DNA from: Hemileia vastatrix
Lineage: Eukaryota; Basidiomycota; Pucciniomycetes; Pucciniales; Zaghouaniaceae
Assembly (NCBI GenBank): GCA_030280995.1
Contig: JASXTE010000002.1
Span: 3,731,683-3,795,682, forward strand
Length of the DNA stretch: 64,000 nt
Direction: 5' to 3'
A program made the position numbers and the translations under genes. Below, one piece after another: positions 31,631-43,556 of this stretch. Every line of letters begins with the position of its first letter. The stretch's first letter is position 1. Under the pieces are notes generated by a model, which worked only from the letters and a program-made list of their open reading frames with translations, made no database searches and was not told the DNA's origin.

Positions 31631-32738
31631 TGGTAAGGTAAACTCTTACAGTCGCCTTGCTGTAAGCAGAATCCAGAGGAGATTTGTGGATTTAGCTGAA
31701 AACCCTGTCCTTCCAATAAAATAACAAAATGGGAATTCTAAATCACTAAGCTAACCAATCTACTTGGATCTGATTGATGAAAATAATGAAACTCTAAAAT
31801 AATTAACGCTTATTGAGATTTAAAGAAAGTGGCTGTTGATAAAGAAATACTGATAACAACAATTAAGGTGTACCAGTGAAAGATCTGAAAAGATTGACTT
31901 TTATGTTTTTATAATAATTTGAATTTATATGAGACAGCAATAATCAAGTCCCAGCGATTAAGACCTTTCTAAAGATACCCTGTATGAAGTGTGTTTTAAA
32001 TTGTTGAGTGGTATTTCTAAAATGTTATATATAAAATATAAAGTTATAAGGGTATTACAAATTTATTTAATTTGTTGAGTAATAAAAAATGAGACTGTGG
32101 TAGTTAATGATTAAGCTGTATGATCTCCCCCCCTCTCAATTTCGAGTTTGAGAGGTGCTTAAGTATTCCTAGTCACGTGCCTAAGTTTTCCCCTCCAGAG
32201 CTCTCCCAGAGTCAATCCGGAGCCCGTACGGAGTCAAAGCGGAGTCTGTATGGAGTCTGTCCGGACTTCCGGACTCAATTAGAACCTTAAAAACTATAAT
32301 AAAAAATCTAGAAAAATTAAATCTAATAGAGCTACTTCCCCTTTATATTCCAAACTAATTCTCGTAGTCTGCGCAGCTCTAATTACCCCGTGAAAATTCA
32401 TCAAAGTTAAGTAATTTTCTGAAAACGTAAATATTTCTATAAAACTTTAAAATTCATTTAAAAATATAAGAAAAATAGTAAAAATTCTGGAAAAATTTCT
32501 CAAGGTTCTTGAGTGACTCGACTTGATACTAATAAACTTTTCAGACCGTAAAAATAAGTTTTCTCCGTAAAATAAATTGTTTTTGTGTAGGCATTCACTC
32601 ATGACCAATTTCTTCATATTTGAAACTCAAAAAAATTAAATAAAACCCTTTTATATAAAAAATAATAACACCAATCTTGCACGCCGTAATAGCTCCATTT
32701 ACGTACTTAGGTGCCATACTAAACTTTAAGCTACCACA
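31631..32738 (-). repeat. 5' LTR of gypsy IV
   Basis: 1,108 bp, the partner of 19103-20207. Both share GC-richer blocks such as the GGAGTC-type short repeats at about 32205-32275. Confidence 0.93.
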
Positions 32739-33590
32739 TCGGGAAGAATATTCAAGACATAATTGCCCATAATATATGACAGTATATTGTCCTTGAATAG
32801 ATGGGGGGATACTTCTCTCAACAGCCTCATTGTTCCTATAAATTTTTTTATGGCTTTTATAATATTACTTTTGGTGAATTTAATTTTAAATAATTGATTT
32901 ACCACATAAGAACAATTCTGAGTAGATTTTGAGGTGTAGTCACCACACAATATGGGGGGCGGACTTGCTAGCAAGTCCGCAACCTTGGACCCAAACTCAC
33001 CATAGATTGAACACACATTGAGCTATTGATAAAGGAACCATACAATCAGGGATGAACACCACTCAGCAGAACAGTTTTAGGTGGGTGTTCAAGTAGAGTT
33101 CAGTATGGGTTCAGTCTGAGTTCAGTCTGAGTTCCATCTGAGTTCAGGTTGAGGACTTGCTAGCAAGTCCACCCCCTATATTGCGTAGTGAGTGGTCCTT
33201 GATACGTTTCCACAACTGAGCTGGCTCTACTGCATTGTTGTTCAAGATAAATTTGTGTTGATTAGGTTGATCCATAAACATCTTGATTATTGTATTAGTT
33301 TGTCTTTGTCGAATTTTAAAGATGTTCATGAGATTGGGGTCAGTGGGTATTGCACAGTATTTGTCAAGAAATTGATCTAGGTTGCAAACAGTCAAGGTAT
33401 ATTTTATGTCTGTTTTCCAAGAATTATAATTTTTATCATTTAATTTTTTGATTCCTTTAATTTCTGAGGAGTTTGAGGAATCTTGAAGGTAGGAGAAGTC
33501 AGATGATGGTAAAGGGTTTAGAGTGGAGATTATTCCAGCAGTAGCTGTGTATGCAGAGGATAAAGAAGGAATTGAAGGTGATGAGGACAT
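32739..33590 (-). pseudogene. Copia gag amino-terminal part, interrupted by a MITE
   Basis: The start at 33590 opens a Ser-rich amino end followed by KKLNDKNYNSWKTDIKYTL, the typical start of a Copia Gag (UBN2/DUF4219-like), and QLWKRIKDHS. At 33190 the frame enters the inserted MITE. It resumes left of 32941 with QNCSYVVNQLFKIKF and NYVLNILP, and is then cut at 32739 by gypsy IV. It continues at 19102. The inserted DNA breaks the gene twice. Confidence 0.88.
32941..33190. mobile_element. CACTA-like MITE, 250 bp, inside Copia gag
   Basis: Same termini as 13005-13265. AGT at 32938-32940 is repeated at 33191-33193, the 3-bp target duplication of the CACTA superfamily. It differs from the other copy mainly by lacking one 11-bp unit of the internal repeat. 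Confidence 0.92.
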
Positions 33591-33634
33591 ATTAATTGAT
33601 TGGGGAGTTGCCAGACTGAATTAAATTTAGGGGT

Positions 33635-33650
33635 GCTGGGACCATAACCC
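33635..33650 (-). promoter_or_regulatory. Copia primer binding site matching the anticodon arm of initiator tRNA-Met
   Basis: The minus strand just inside the 5' LTR reads GGGTTATGGTCCCAGC. Its complement, GCTGGGACCATAACCC, is the anticodon stem-loop of eukaryotic initiator tRNA-Met (anticodon CAT) with one difference from the common form. Drosophila copia is known to use such an internal tRNA fragment as primer. Confidence 0.8.
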
Positions 33651-34238
33651 GGATAATATTTAATATAATAACTTAGTGATATAATGGACTTAGATGGATA
33701 AGGGACTTGGAGTGGACAAGAGTGGACAGGAGAAGAGATAGAAAAGGAACCAAATGTTACCTGATATTATTTAATATAATAAGTTAGTGATATAATGGAC
33801 TTAGATGGACAAGGGACTGGGAGTGGACAAGCAAGGACAGGACAAGAGATGGAAAAGGAACAAACTGAGAGAGAGAAATAAGTAACTAATAAAATAATAG
33901 AGAGAAAAAATTGGATAAATTGAAGTCGTAGAGCACATACATGTTACCTGATAATATTTAATATAATAAGTTAGTGAAATAATGGACTTAGATGGACAAG
34001 AAAGGAAGAGTGGACAAGCAAGGACAGGAAAAGAGATAGAAAAGGAACAAACTGAGAGAGAGAAATTAGTAAATAGTAAAATAAGAGAGAGAAAATTACG
34101 AATGCCAACTAGGTAGTTGGCCAGCATCCTTAAATATGCTTAGGTTAGGGTATGTATTTAAATAGTAATAAAAAGTCTTCTAACAACAGAGATTATAAAA
34201 TAGGTGTTTGGAATAGCAATGCTTATAAAATATTAACA
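33651..34238 (-). repeat. 5' LTR of the Copia element
   Basis: About 588 bp. It contains three tandem units beginning near 33651, 33763 and 33950 around GATAATATTTAATATAATAA, against two units in the 3' LTR. Confidence 0.87.
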
Positions 34239-34305
34239 GTAATGCCTTCTTTTTCTTTACCTACTTCCATTCATTTTTCTCATACTTTGTACCCTTATAT
34301 CTTTT

Positions 34306-34605
34306 AGGTGACTTGATCTGATTCCTTGAACTTGTGCTGTGCTATTGCTTTCTTGGATTTCTGAATCTTTCTTAAAGGTAGTCTACTCACCTTTTATCAT
34401 ATTATACTTTATATGTTTCTGTCCCTACATGAAATGCATCCTAGGTAACTTTTTTCTAAAGCAGGTGAATTGATCCAATTCTTTGAGCTCATGTTGCACT
34501 ATTGCTTACTTTGATTTCTGAATCCTTCTAAAAGGTGACTTGATCTGATTCCTTGATCTTGTGTTGCACTATTTCTTACTTGGATTTCTGAATCATCCTA
34601 AAAGA
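34306..34605. repeat. Three dispersed copies of a unit of about 70 bp
   Basis: Units beginning AGGTGACTTGATCTGATTCC (or close variants) start at 34306, 34463 and 34533; the last two are directly tandem. They may belong to the LTR or leader of the decayed Copia fragment that follows, but no LTR partner is in the window. Confidence 0.6.
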
Positions 34606-34623
34606 CTTGCTGTTCTATAGATT

Positions 34624-37255
34624 ATGAGACCAGGTGTTATCTTAACATTAATCCAGACAATAGCAATCCATTATATTCACCTCATCATGCAAACCTCTTA
34701 TGTCAACATATCAGGAAGCCTAATCCTTGAAAAAGATAACTACCATCTGTGGTATTTTTTCTTGAAAAGCTTGTTCATGCAACAAAACCTTTACAATACA
34801 GTTATTAAAAATGCCTCCCCCACTCCAGAAGCAGACCCTTATTTTAAGCCATTCCAGCTTTGTAAACCAAAAGCAGCTGGCTACATCACCTAATTCATGA
34901 ATACATATCATCTTCAAGTATTTGTTACCCCCATCAATAAAAATGACCCTCATAAGCTTTGAAAAAAACTAGCAAACCACTATAAGTCATCAAGCAAGAC
35001 CAACCAGATGCATGTTTTTAAAAAATTTGCCCTAATCACCTACCCAGGGGATATTCCAAAATACATTGAACTCATCAAAACCATTGAATCAGAGCTAGTT
35101 TCTGTAAAAATTGAGCTCAAGTAACACCTGCGTTCATCTTACTTCCTATACCATCTCCCAAACAAATTTAATTCTCTCTAAGAATCATTGCTTCATAACT
35201 TTCAAGTAAGAAAGGAGAGAATAACTATTGACAATCTAATTTAAGCCTTTGATGATTTCATTCTTGAACATACCATCACCCAAAATGAGCATCACAAAGC
35301 TCTTAAAGTCACCAAAAATACAGCTTACAAGTTCCGTACAGGAGGAAAACACAATCCAAAGACCAAACACAACAAAAAAGTTTGCTTTCAACTTCCTCCC
35401 CACCTGTGAACCATAAAATGGACACCATCAAAGTAAACCTTGCAATAGACTTGTCCCAAGTTCAGCCCCTAATTCCAAAATGCCTATCAATTTTTCTGAA
35501 CCCACTAAGGATACTTTCATACTGGAAAGCAGAGCTACTTGACACATTTTTTACTCCATGGATCAATTCTGTTCACTTAACAATGTGCAATCTACTATTG
35601 AATTTTGAAATGACTCTACTGCACCCTCCAAAGGAAGTGGCTCAGTCATCCTAGCTTCTGATACCCAATGAATAATCCTAGACAACTACCTAGTTTTCCC
35701 AACCTTAAAAATCAATCTCATCAGCTTGGGCTCTTTGAGAAGGAAACATAGTGGAATGGAGCTGACTATTAATGGGAATACATTTCTTTTAAATACTAAA
35801 TCTGGATTCAGATTAGTGGGAGAAGTTTTGAACAATTTATTTGTTCTCAAAAATGTTTTCACTGGTCAGTCTTCCTCCACTAATGTCTCTCTTCTTTCAA
35901 TTGCTAACATCTCTTCAACCTGACATAATTGACTAGGCCAACTGGGAAACCCAGTAATGGATCATCTTCAAGAACTAAAGTTAATCAATCATTCAGACTC
36001 TATTGATGAGTTTTGTGAAAGTTGAATTGATTCTAAGCACAACACACTCCCATTCATTGGTACCTTACATAAAGCCTCATGACCACTTGAGTACATCCAT
36101 TCATACATAGGTGGATAATTTTTCCCTCCCTCTTTAGGAGGCTGCCCTTAATATTTCCAATTAACATATTTTTACACTTCATACTGTTTCAACTATATCT
36201 TAGAAAATAAAAATGACACCTTTCCTACATTTCTCCATTTTAAAAAAAATTACTAGCACTTAATACTAAAATTTGCAATCTAGTTAATGATGGAGGCAGT
36301 GAATACTGAAATAAAGAGTTTAAAACTTATTTGCATAAAGAAGGGATACAAATGCATGTCACAGCACCATATACTCCCAAGAAGAATCCAGTTGCAGAAA
36401 GAGCCAACCACACTACCACTGAAAAAGCCAATGACCTTCTGTTTCAAGCTAGACTTCCTCTGGAACTATGGGCTGAGTCTTTCACCACAGCTGTGTACCT
36501 CTACAATAGAGCCCATACTAAAATCTAACAAATTATATCTTCCTACAAGAAATTTTTTGGTTCTTCCCCAAAACTTTCCCACCTATGTAGTTTTACATGT
36601 AGTGCTTACTCCTTAATCCCAAAAAAAATTTGAAATGTTAAATTCAATTCCTCCTCTAGCCACTTAATATTAGATGCATATGACAAATATTTAAGCTCTT
36701 ATTGGCTACTTGATCCCTCCAACCACTCAATTTCATACTCACATGTTGCAGTATTTAATGAAGAAAAATTTCCTTACCTAAAACTAAGGCAGGCACATAC
36801 TACCCAGTCCATCATTCTATTTCCTTGTCTCAATGAAGAATTTTCTGATACCATGACTACTGAAACATCCCAAGAGGAATCCAATGAATACCTTAATCAA
36901 CCTTTTTGGACCTCTCCTCCACAAGAATCTTCCACTCCTGACCCAGAGCCTTCTTAATTTGATGACACTGAGGATGAAGAAGTTATATGTCAAATACCAC
37001 CAAAAAATATTCCAGATTCTGAACACTTCACTTAAATTCCTGCTGACCAACCTCCTCCTAAAGCAATCAACTCCAAAATCAATTCCAAAAAAATTATCAA
37101 TGAGTCTTTCCAGAGACTTCCTCCAAGCCAACTCCACCACACCAAATCTGTTCAATTAGCCTCAGAAGTTCCAATTACCCCTGCTTACCAACTTTCAGTA
37201 TCAGGAAAGGATGCTGAAGCATGGTCTGAAGCCATTAACACGGAATTAGAGAATT
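34624..37255 (+). pseudogene. Second Ty1/Copia fragment, heavily decayed, truncated on the right
   Basis: Plus-strand remnants in Copia order: a gag start (LILEKDNYHLWYFFLKSLF, about 34730), a GAG-pre-integrase region (about 35700-36100), the integrase core end (PYTPKKNPVAERANHT, about 36370-36420, and LPLELWAE), and the entry of RT (DAEAWSEAINTELENL, about 37210-37255). Stops and frame changes are frequent. The fragment ends abruptly at the LTR of chromovirus II, and the missing RT part does not reappear on the other side of that element. Confidence 0.82.
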
Positions 37256-38585
37256 TGTCAGGCTGAGATTAAGTATAGAGATATGAACTAGCTTGAATGT
37301 TCAGTTTTCTAGAAGATTTTAATGGTCCTATATGGATACTGTAGTACAAATAAAATAAGTATTAAAATTTAACTCAATATAAGGGTCTCAGTAATTTTAA
37401 TATCAATAATTATAAATGGGTTACAATCTTATAGTTGGTAGAAAAATAGATGTAATAATTCAGATACTATTCCAAAGACTTTATAAGTGCTATTGATATT
37501 TATTGTAATTTTATTGGTTATATATTTGATTGTAATGCTAAAGAATGTAGAAAACAAGACAAATAAAACCCTCTTTTTATACCCAATAACTTCCCCAATG
37601 AGCCCCTTGATTTACCAGCTTTATACATGGTTAATGATGCCTCATTAATACCAATAGACCTTTTCAACAACATAAAGAGTGACCAGTAACATAATCAGGA
37701 TGATATCAACCACCAAAATACTGTGGCAATAGGGATAATCTATCAAAGACAAAGAATAAGCAAAAAAGAGAGTGTATGCCTGTAATACATTAAAATGAAA
37801 GACTAAAAGGGAAAAAATAAGACTATTTATTACTCAATATTAAGAGGAATTAACAGTAGAAATTATGGGGCTAACCATGACATTAAACTATGTGAAATCC
37901 CCATTCAAAAATAACCAAAATTGACTGAGAAACCACTAAAAAACCCTAAAAAGGGTGTGAGATGTGGGTTAACTATATGCAGTCCTTGGCAGGTGCTTGC
38001 AAGGTTAAATCCTTGACTAATTTAGGCAAATTTAAGTTTTGTAGTGAATTAAAGCACCAAGCTTGAGGCTATTAATGAAATTAGTGCATATAATAAGGTC
38101 AATGCACCTATAATTAATTTAGGACACTAAATAAGCTCCTGTCACCTAATTTAGTGTGTTTCCCCACAGTGGGCATAGAATGTGGGGTAATTATAGTGTG
38201 AAAATCTAAATTTTCTAAAAATGAAGCTATTCACACAAGAAAAATGCAGGCAGTATGTGGCCAGTACACAGAAGCCATTTCTGGCGTAAAAAACACCAAA
38301 ATTGAAAAGTGTTATTTTCATACATTTGAGTAGAAAAATCAATAGTTCTAATTTATAAAAATTGATCTGTGAAAGCACATTTTTAATATTATTAAATTTA
38401 TAGCACGTGTAATCAACTTTTAAGTGATTTAAAGCGCATTTCTTGTTTTTTACATAAGACAATGAAAATAACAGCTTTAAGTGTACTTAAAAATTATTTA
38501 GCCTTATATTTAAGGTTCTTAATATTACCCTAACATATTCCAACTTAAAATTAAGTACATAATTTTTATTAAAGGTGGATATATG
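37256..38585 (-). repeat. 3' LTR of chromovirus II, first part
   Basis: Matches 54313-55640 of the right LTR. It is interrupted at the ATATG target (38581-38585) by chromovirus III and continues at 47442-47602. Short reading frames inside it are not genes. Confidence 0.9.
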
Positions 38586-39762
38586 TGTCAGTATAGTCTA
38601 GTATATAAGTATGATATAATAGTGTTTATTTATGGTCCTACTACTTATTGATAAATGATTTAGTGATTAAACCTCAGGGGAAGACTAATAAAATAGTTAT
38701 ACTCAAATAAAACTCACAATACTTGGATTTAAATGCATGCTAGTGGTGGAAAATAGGTGAATAAAATATAGTTATAGCTTATATAAAGATAATATCAATT
38801 TATAATGGCTTTATAATATATTTCTAAATTCTAATAATTGTATTGTAGTGTTTGTTTGAATTTTAGTAATTGAATGATGATAAATAACCGTCAAAATCCC
38901 TTCTTACTTATACCCAAATCCACTGGAGGGCACAGACCTTCAATCCAGATGATGTCACTGCCATCCCCGGCAATTACAGCACTGTGAGGGCCCATCACCT
39001 CCCCATGGCGTCCACTTCAAGCAGTTTCAACACCCAGACCTCCAGTAAGGACCCTCCATCACTATTAATAATAACACAGATCTATACCATAAATAGAAAA
39101 TTCAGATAAAAGCGGATACCATAAAGAAACAGGTAAAATAAACAATCAAAAAGAGATTTAATGAAACCAAAAGCATATAAAGGAAATAAATAAAATTTCC
39201 AAGCCCCCAAAAATATCCCCAAGCATCCACATTAACCCATAAATGTCCTTCCAACCCATAAATCCGTGAATAACCATCCAAGGAAGTAAATTAAGTTGTC
39301 CAAACTGGGTGTATGTGCCTGATATAGGTGTCTATGCTTCTGTAGGCGTTGTGAGTCCACTGATTTCGTCCATATGACCTAAAATAAGCAGAAAAATAAA
39401 GGTTATAGGCTATTAAGGGGCTAAAACCCACTTATATACCTAAATATACATAATATACTTCATATTTCACTGAATATGAGTTTTATGTATACATATAAGC
39501 TTATGTATGTCAATAATTACTTCATATCACTTAAGATAAGTATATTATGACTCCTTTAACACCTTAATAAATATTATTAGGCTATGGATAAGCTATTTAA
39601 ACTAGTATAAGCTATATAATAGAATAATAATTATATATATATATAATAAAATAATATATTTTATTATTTTAACCTTATTTTTAAGATATAAGCTTAATTT
39701 ACTTAAGGTTATCTTATTTTAAGCATAAGAAATACTCAGTCCTAGGGATATCTAGGCTGACA
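38586..39762 (-). repeat. 3' LTR of chromovirus III
   Basis: 1,177 bp, the same length as the partner at 46260-47436, with only scattered single-base differences noticed by eye. Confidence 0.95.
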
Positions 39763-39881
39763 CTCCCTCACCCCAAAAAAAAAACAATAAAAAAAATGTT
39801 AAGACACTTTAATTAAAAGTAAGGAGTGAAATATTAAAAAATAAAAACAATTTTTATAATACATATACTGAATAAACAGTA

Positions 39882-42800
39882 TTATTTAGATTTAAATTTT
39901 TTCAAGAGATTTTTAAGATCAGAGATTTCATTTTCTGGAATCCACTGGTCATATTCACTTGATTTATTTTTAAATCTTAATAGATACTCAACTCCCTTTT
40001 CTTTAGTAAGGTGTCTCTTTTTAATTATCTTTTCAATTTCTGCCTTTTCAACTATTTCTTCAGGTTGCTGTTTATGCCTTCCTGATCTTCTTGGAAACAG
40101 AGCAGTATCATTAGAATGGTATGGTTTTATAAGAGAAATAGGAAATACTGGATGTTTTCTATCATATGGTGCATATAGAATAACCTCAACAGCATTATTA
40201 CCAACCATCTTTTTAACTACAAAGGGTCCAATAAATGGATCCTTCAATTTAACATTAACATTTAAATTGAAATGTAGTGTTGAAATAAGGACTTTATCAC
40301 CCTCTTTGAACATTTGTTCTTTATGGGCTTTATCCCATCTTTTCTTTTCATACTCAAACGTCTTATTTATACATTCTTGAGCATGTTTTCTGCATAATTC
40401 CTGCATCTGAAGAAAAGATTTAGTACCTGGATGGATATCCAATCTAGGTAACTTATTAAGAGTTTTAGCAGGGGTATTAGGTACATAACCTAACCATAAC
40501 TCAAATGGCTTCTTTCCAGTGACAGAATGTACTGTACTATTGTATGCAAATTCTAAACCTGGGATAAGGGTTACCCAATCATGCGTGAATTTGTCATTGT
40601 CTTTAAAATTAAGACCAAAAGCACAATATCTTCTTATCATATCTTATAAATTTTGTATCATTCTTTCTGCTAGCCCATCAGTCTGTGGATGGTGTGCTGT
40701 AGAAAGTTTTAATTGACACCCTGAAACATCCATAAGTGATGTCCAGAACTCAGAAGTAAATTTAGGATCTCTGTCAGAAACTATTGCTTTGGGGAAACCT
40801 GCTATATTTAACATTTGTGTCCACCATAAAAAAGCTAAGTCCTTTGCAGAAACCTCTTTGTGGGTAGGAATAAATTTACACATCTTTGTAAATCTATCTA
40901 CAATTACCCAGAAGGAGTTATAACTCTTATGCCCTGCTATTGGCAAACCTGTTACAAAGTCCATGTTAATGATTTCCCATGGAGCTTTTGGTTGCTCAAT
41001 TTGTTGTAATAAACCAGCTCTTTTTCCTGTTAATCTTTTAGATTTTTGGCAAGAATCACATGTTTCAACATATTTCTGAACATCCTCAGACATGTTAATC
41101 CACCAAGCTGTGTTTTTTACTCTGGTTAATGTTTTATGGTAGTCAAAATGACCTGCTAATATATCATCATGAAATATACTTAACATTAACTTCTTCATTG
41201 AAGGGGTAATTACAATTACATTACTTAATTTTTTACTGTAATATATAAAACCATCCTCAATGGAAAATTTTCCTTTTTCTAATGCCTCTTTATACTTAAT
41301 TGGTAATGTTTTTATTAAAATATTCATTGAAGCATTAGATGGATCATTTAATATTGTAGTGAGTTTACTCAAGTCTGGATCTGAAGCATAATTATCAAGA
41401 ATTGATTGCATAAATTCATCCTCAAGATCTACAATATAAATGCCATAAATGTTAATAATCTCTGACTCAGGAACATAAGCAGGATTATCATCATTATTAG
41501 GCAGAGGTACTCTAGATAACAGATCTACATTAGAGTGCAAGGTTCCTGCTCTATGTGTAATAGTCATCCAGCCTCTGTATTCTTGTACAGCTAATTGCCA
41601 TCTAAACATGTGTCTATTAGGAGTTTTCATGTTTAAGAGTGACTTGACTTCACTACAGTCAGTTATTAACTCAAATTTTTGGTCTTCAAGGTAATAATGT
41701 AGCTTCTCAAGAGCCCATACTACTGCCAAACATTCAAGTTGAGTAGCACCATATTTCAATTCACTACTTCTCAGAGTACGTGAAATATAGCAGATTACTA
41801 CTTCTGAAATTTTTCCTTCAATAAGTTGTTTTTGATGCAAAGAAGCACCCAGACCAATATAACTTGCATCTGTATATAATACAAAAGGTAATTGGAAATC
41901 TGGTAATCCCAAGATAGGAGCTGTCATGAAACATTCTTTCAACTTATCAAAAGCTTGTTGTCTTTCATTATTCCAAATGAAATCTTCTGATTTCTTTATC
42001 AGTGTGGTCAATGGTGCAGCAATTGATTGGTAGTTTTTTATATATTGTCTATAATAACCACACATTCCAAGAAAAGATTGTACATCCTTTACATTTTGAG
42101 GAATTCCAATATTCTTTATTGCAGCCACTTTATTTTGGTCTACACATATTTGTAAGCCAGATACAATATGACCAAGCACTTTTAAAGATTCAAACCCAAA
42201 TTTACATTTTTTCAATGCAAGGGTCATTTTTATTTCATCCATTTTTTGAAATACTTTCCTTAAATGGATTAAGTGTTCATCATAAGTTTTTGAGAACACT
42301 ATGATGTCATCAATGTATAGCATTAACCATCCCTCAATCATTTCATTATGGAATGTTATATCCATTAACTTCTGAAATACTGATGGAGCATTTTTTGGTC
42401 CAAATGGCATTCTGACATACTTATAAATTCCCATGTGTGTTGTTATCAACAAAAAGTTCTGTGAATTCTTTTCAACAGGAATTTGATGGTACCCTTTATT
42501 TCCATCTAGGCAACTTATATATTTAGCACCTTTAAGGGTAGCATGTATAGAGGCAATCCTTGGCAAGGGATAAATATCATATACTGTAAATGTATTTAAT
42601 GCTCTATAATCACCGCACAGTTTTGCTTTTTCTTGTTCATAAGAAATTAGCACTGGTGATATTACACAATATTTTGGTGTAGTTTCAACCTTCTCAAGAA
42701 TGTTCATATTCAATAACATTTTAATATTATCCTCTATGTCTTTCCTCTTCATTGGTGAAGCAGGGTATGGTTTCTTTTTAAGACTAGCAGTAATATTATC

Positions 42801-43556
42801 CATATCATAGGTTAAACTAATCTTCATTTCATGATTTTTTACAAGGCCAAGTTCATTTGTACCATGTGCAAAAGCCATTGGAAATGCTTTAATTAATTCC
42901 AAAATATTATTTTTCTCAGCTTTACTTATCTGAGTGCCAAATGATGCTTTTGAAATTTCTTTTTCCAGAAGTTCCATCTCATTGGATTCTCTTCCTTTAC
43001 ACGGGGAATTTGTGACTTACTCAATATGTAAGACTGTGTTAAAAGAATTTATTTTAAATTTCCTTTTACCATTCATGCCAATTGTAAAATTGTAATTAGC
43101 AGGGTCTAATTTTACACCAAATTTAGTCAGAATATCATTTCCAATGATAAAACAGTTACTACAGTTAGTATTATCCATTACTACAAAGTCACAAGTTACC
43201 CTTACATAACCATGTTGATGTTTAAAGAAAACAGCAGCTTTGTATTTACCAATGGGGTGTAGCACTGATCCAAAACCTCTCCAATTTTTACTTTGAAGTG
43301 GCTCAAGCTTAGACTTATATTCACTATCAATTTTCTGTAATGTATTAGTGGAAACAACAGACCCAGAAGCTCCTGTGTCCAGTACTATATTAACATTTTC
43401 ACCAGAAATGATAGCTGGAACCGTGATAGGTGTCATTCTAAAGTTATCAGCTTGTATATCCTTAATGATTTCAGCATCCTCAAAATTCATTAAAGATTCA
43501 TTTGAGTCCATATTTAATATTGGATTTTCAAAGATGGACAAATCATTTTCCAACAT
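39882..43556 (-). pseudogene. Chromovirus III pol: protease to chromodomain
   Basis: Protease (VLDTGASGS), RT (CLDGNKGYHQ, LYIDDIIVF), RNase H (LYTDASYIGLG), HHCC integrase (CDSCQKSKR), DDE core ([28 protein letters not shown]) and chromodomain (EIEKII ... EYLLRFKNKSSEYDQW) follow one another in a single frame, the same frame as gag. TAA codons at 43017-43019 (just after protease) and 40641-40643 (in integrase, where related copies have Glu) are the only interruptions. Otherwise it is full-length and well preserved. Confidence 0.93.

Larger units (their letters stand above)
19103..32738 (-). mobile_element. Gypsy IV: large Ty3/Gypsy element with antisense accessory genes
   Basis: Two LTRs of about 1.1 kb (19103-20207 and 31631-32738) enclose gag-protease and pol on the minus strand, plus a 4.2-kb region between pol and the 3' LTR that carries two plus-strand genes and a hairpin array. 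In the sense direction the LTR starts TGTGGTAGC and ends ACCA. It lies inside the Copia gag: flanking Copia sequence joins to give a continuous ILP-KSYQT region. A perfect 5-bp duplication is not visible; CCGA before and CCAA after the element may be a mutated one. There is no chromodomain; integrase ends in a GPY-type module. Confidence 0.93.
15270..34238 (-). mobile_element. Ty1/Copia LTR retrotransposon, disrupted by nested insertions
   Basis: LTRs lie at 15270-15671 and 33651-34238. GTAAT at 15265-15269 is repeated at 34239-34243. Removing gypsy IV and the MITE leaves about 5.1 kb, normal for a Copia element. The minus-strand order is gag, protease, integrase, RT, RNase H, as expected for Ty1/Copia. 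LTRs begin TGTTAATATTT in the sense direction and contain tandem units around GTTAGTGATATAATGGAC, two in the left LTR and three in the right, which explains the unequal lengths. Many stops show it is old. Confidence 0.93.

Noticed and set aside
31540..32738. A perfect 5-bp target duplication for gypsy IV
   Set aside because: The flanks CCGA and CCAA are not identical; only a degenerate duplication can be argued.
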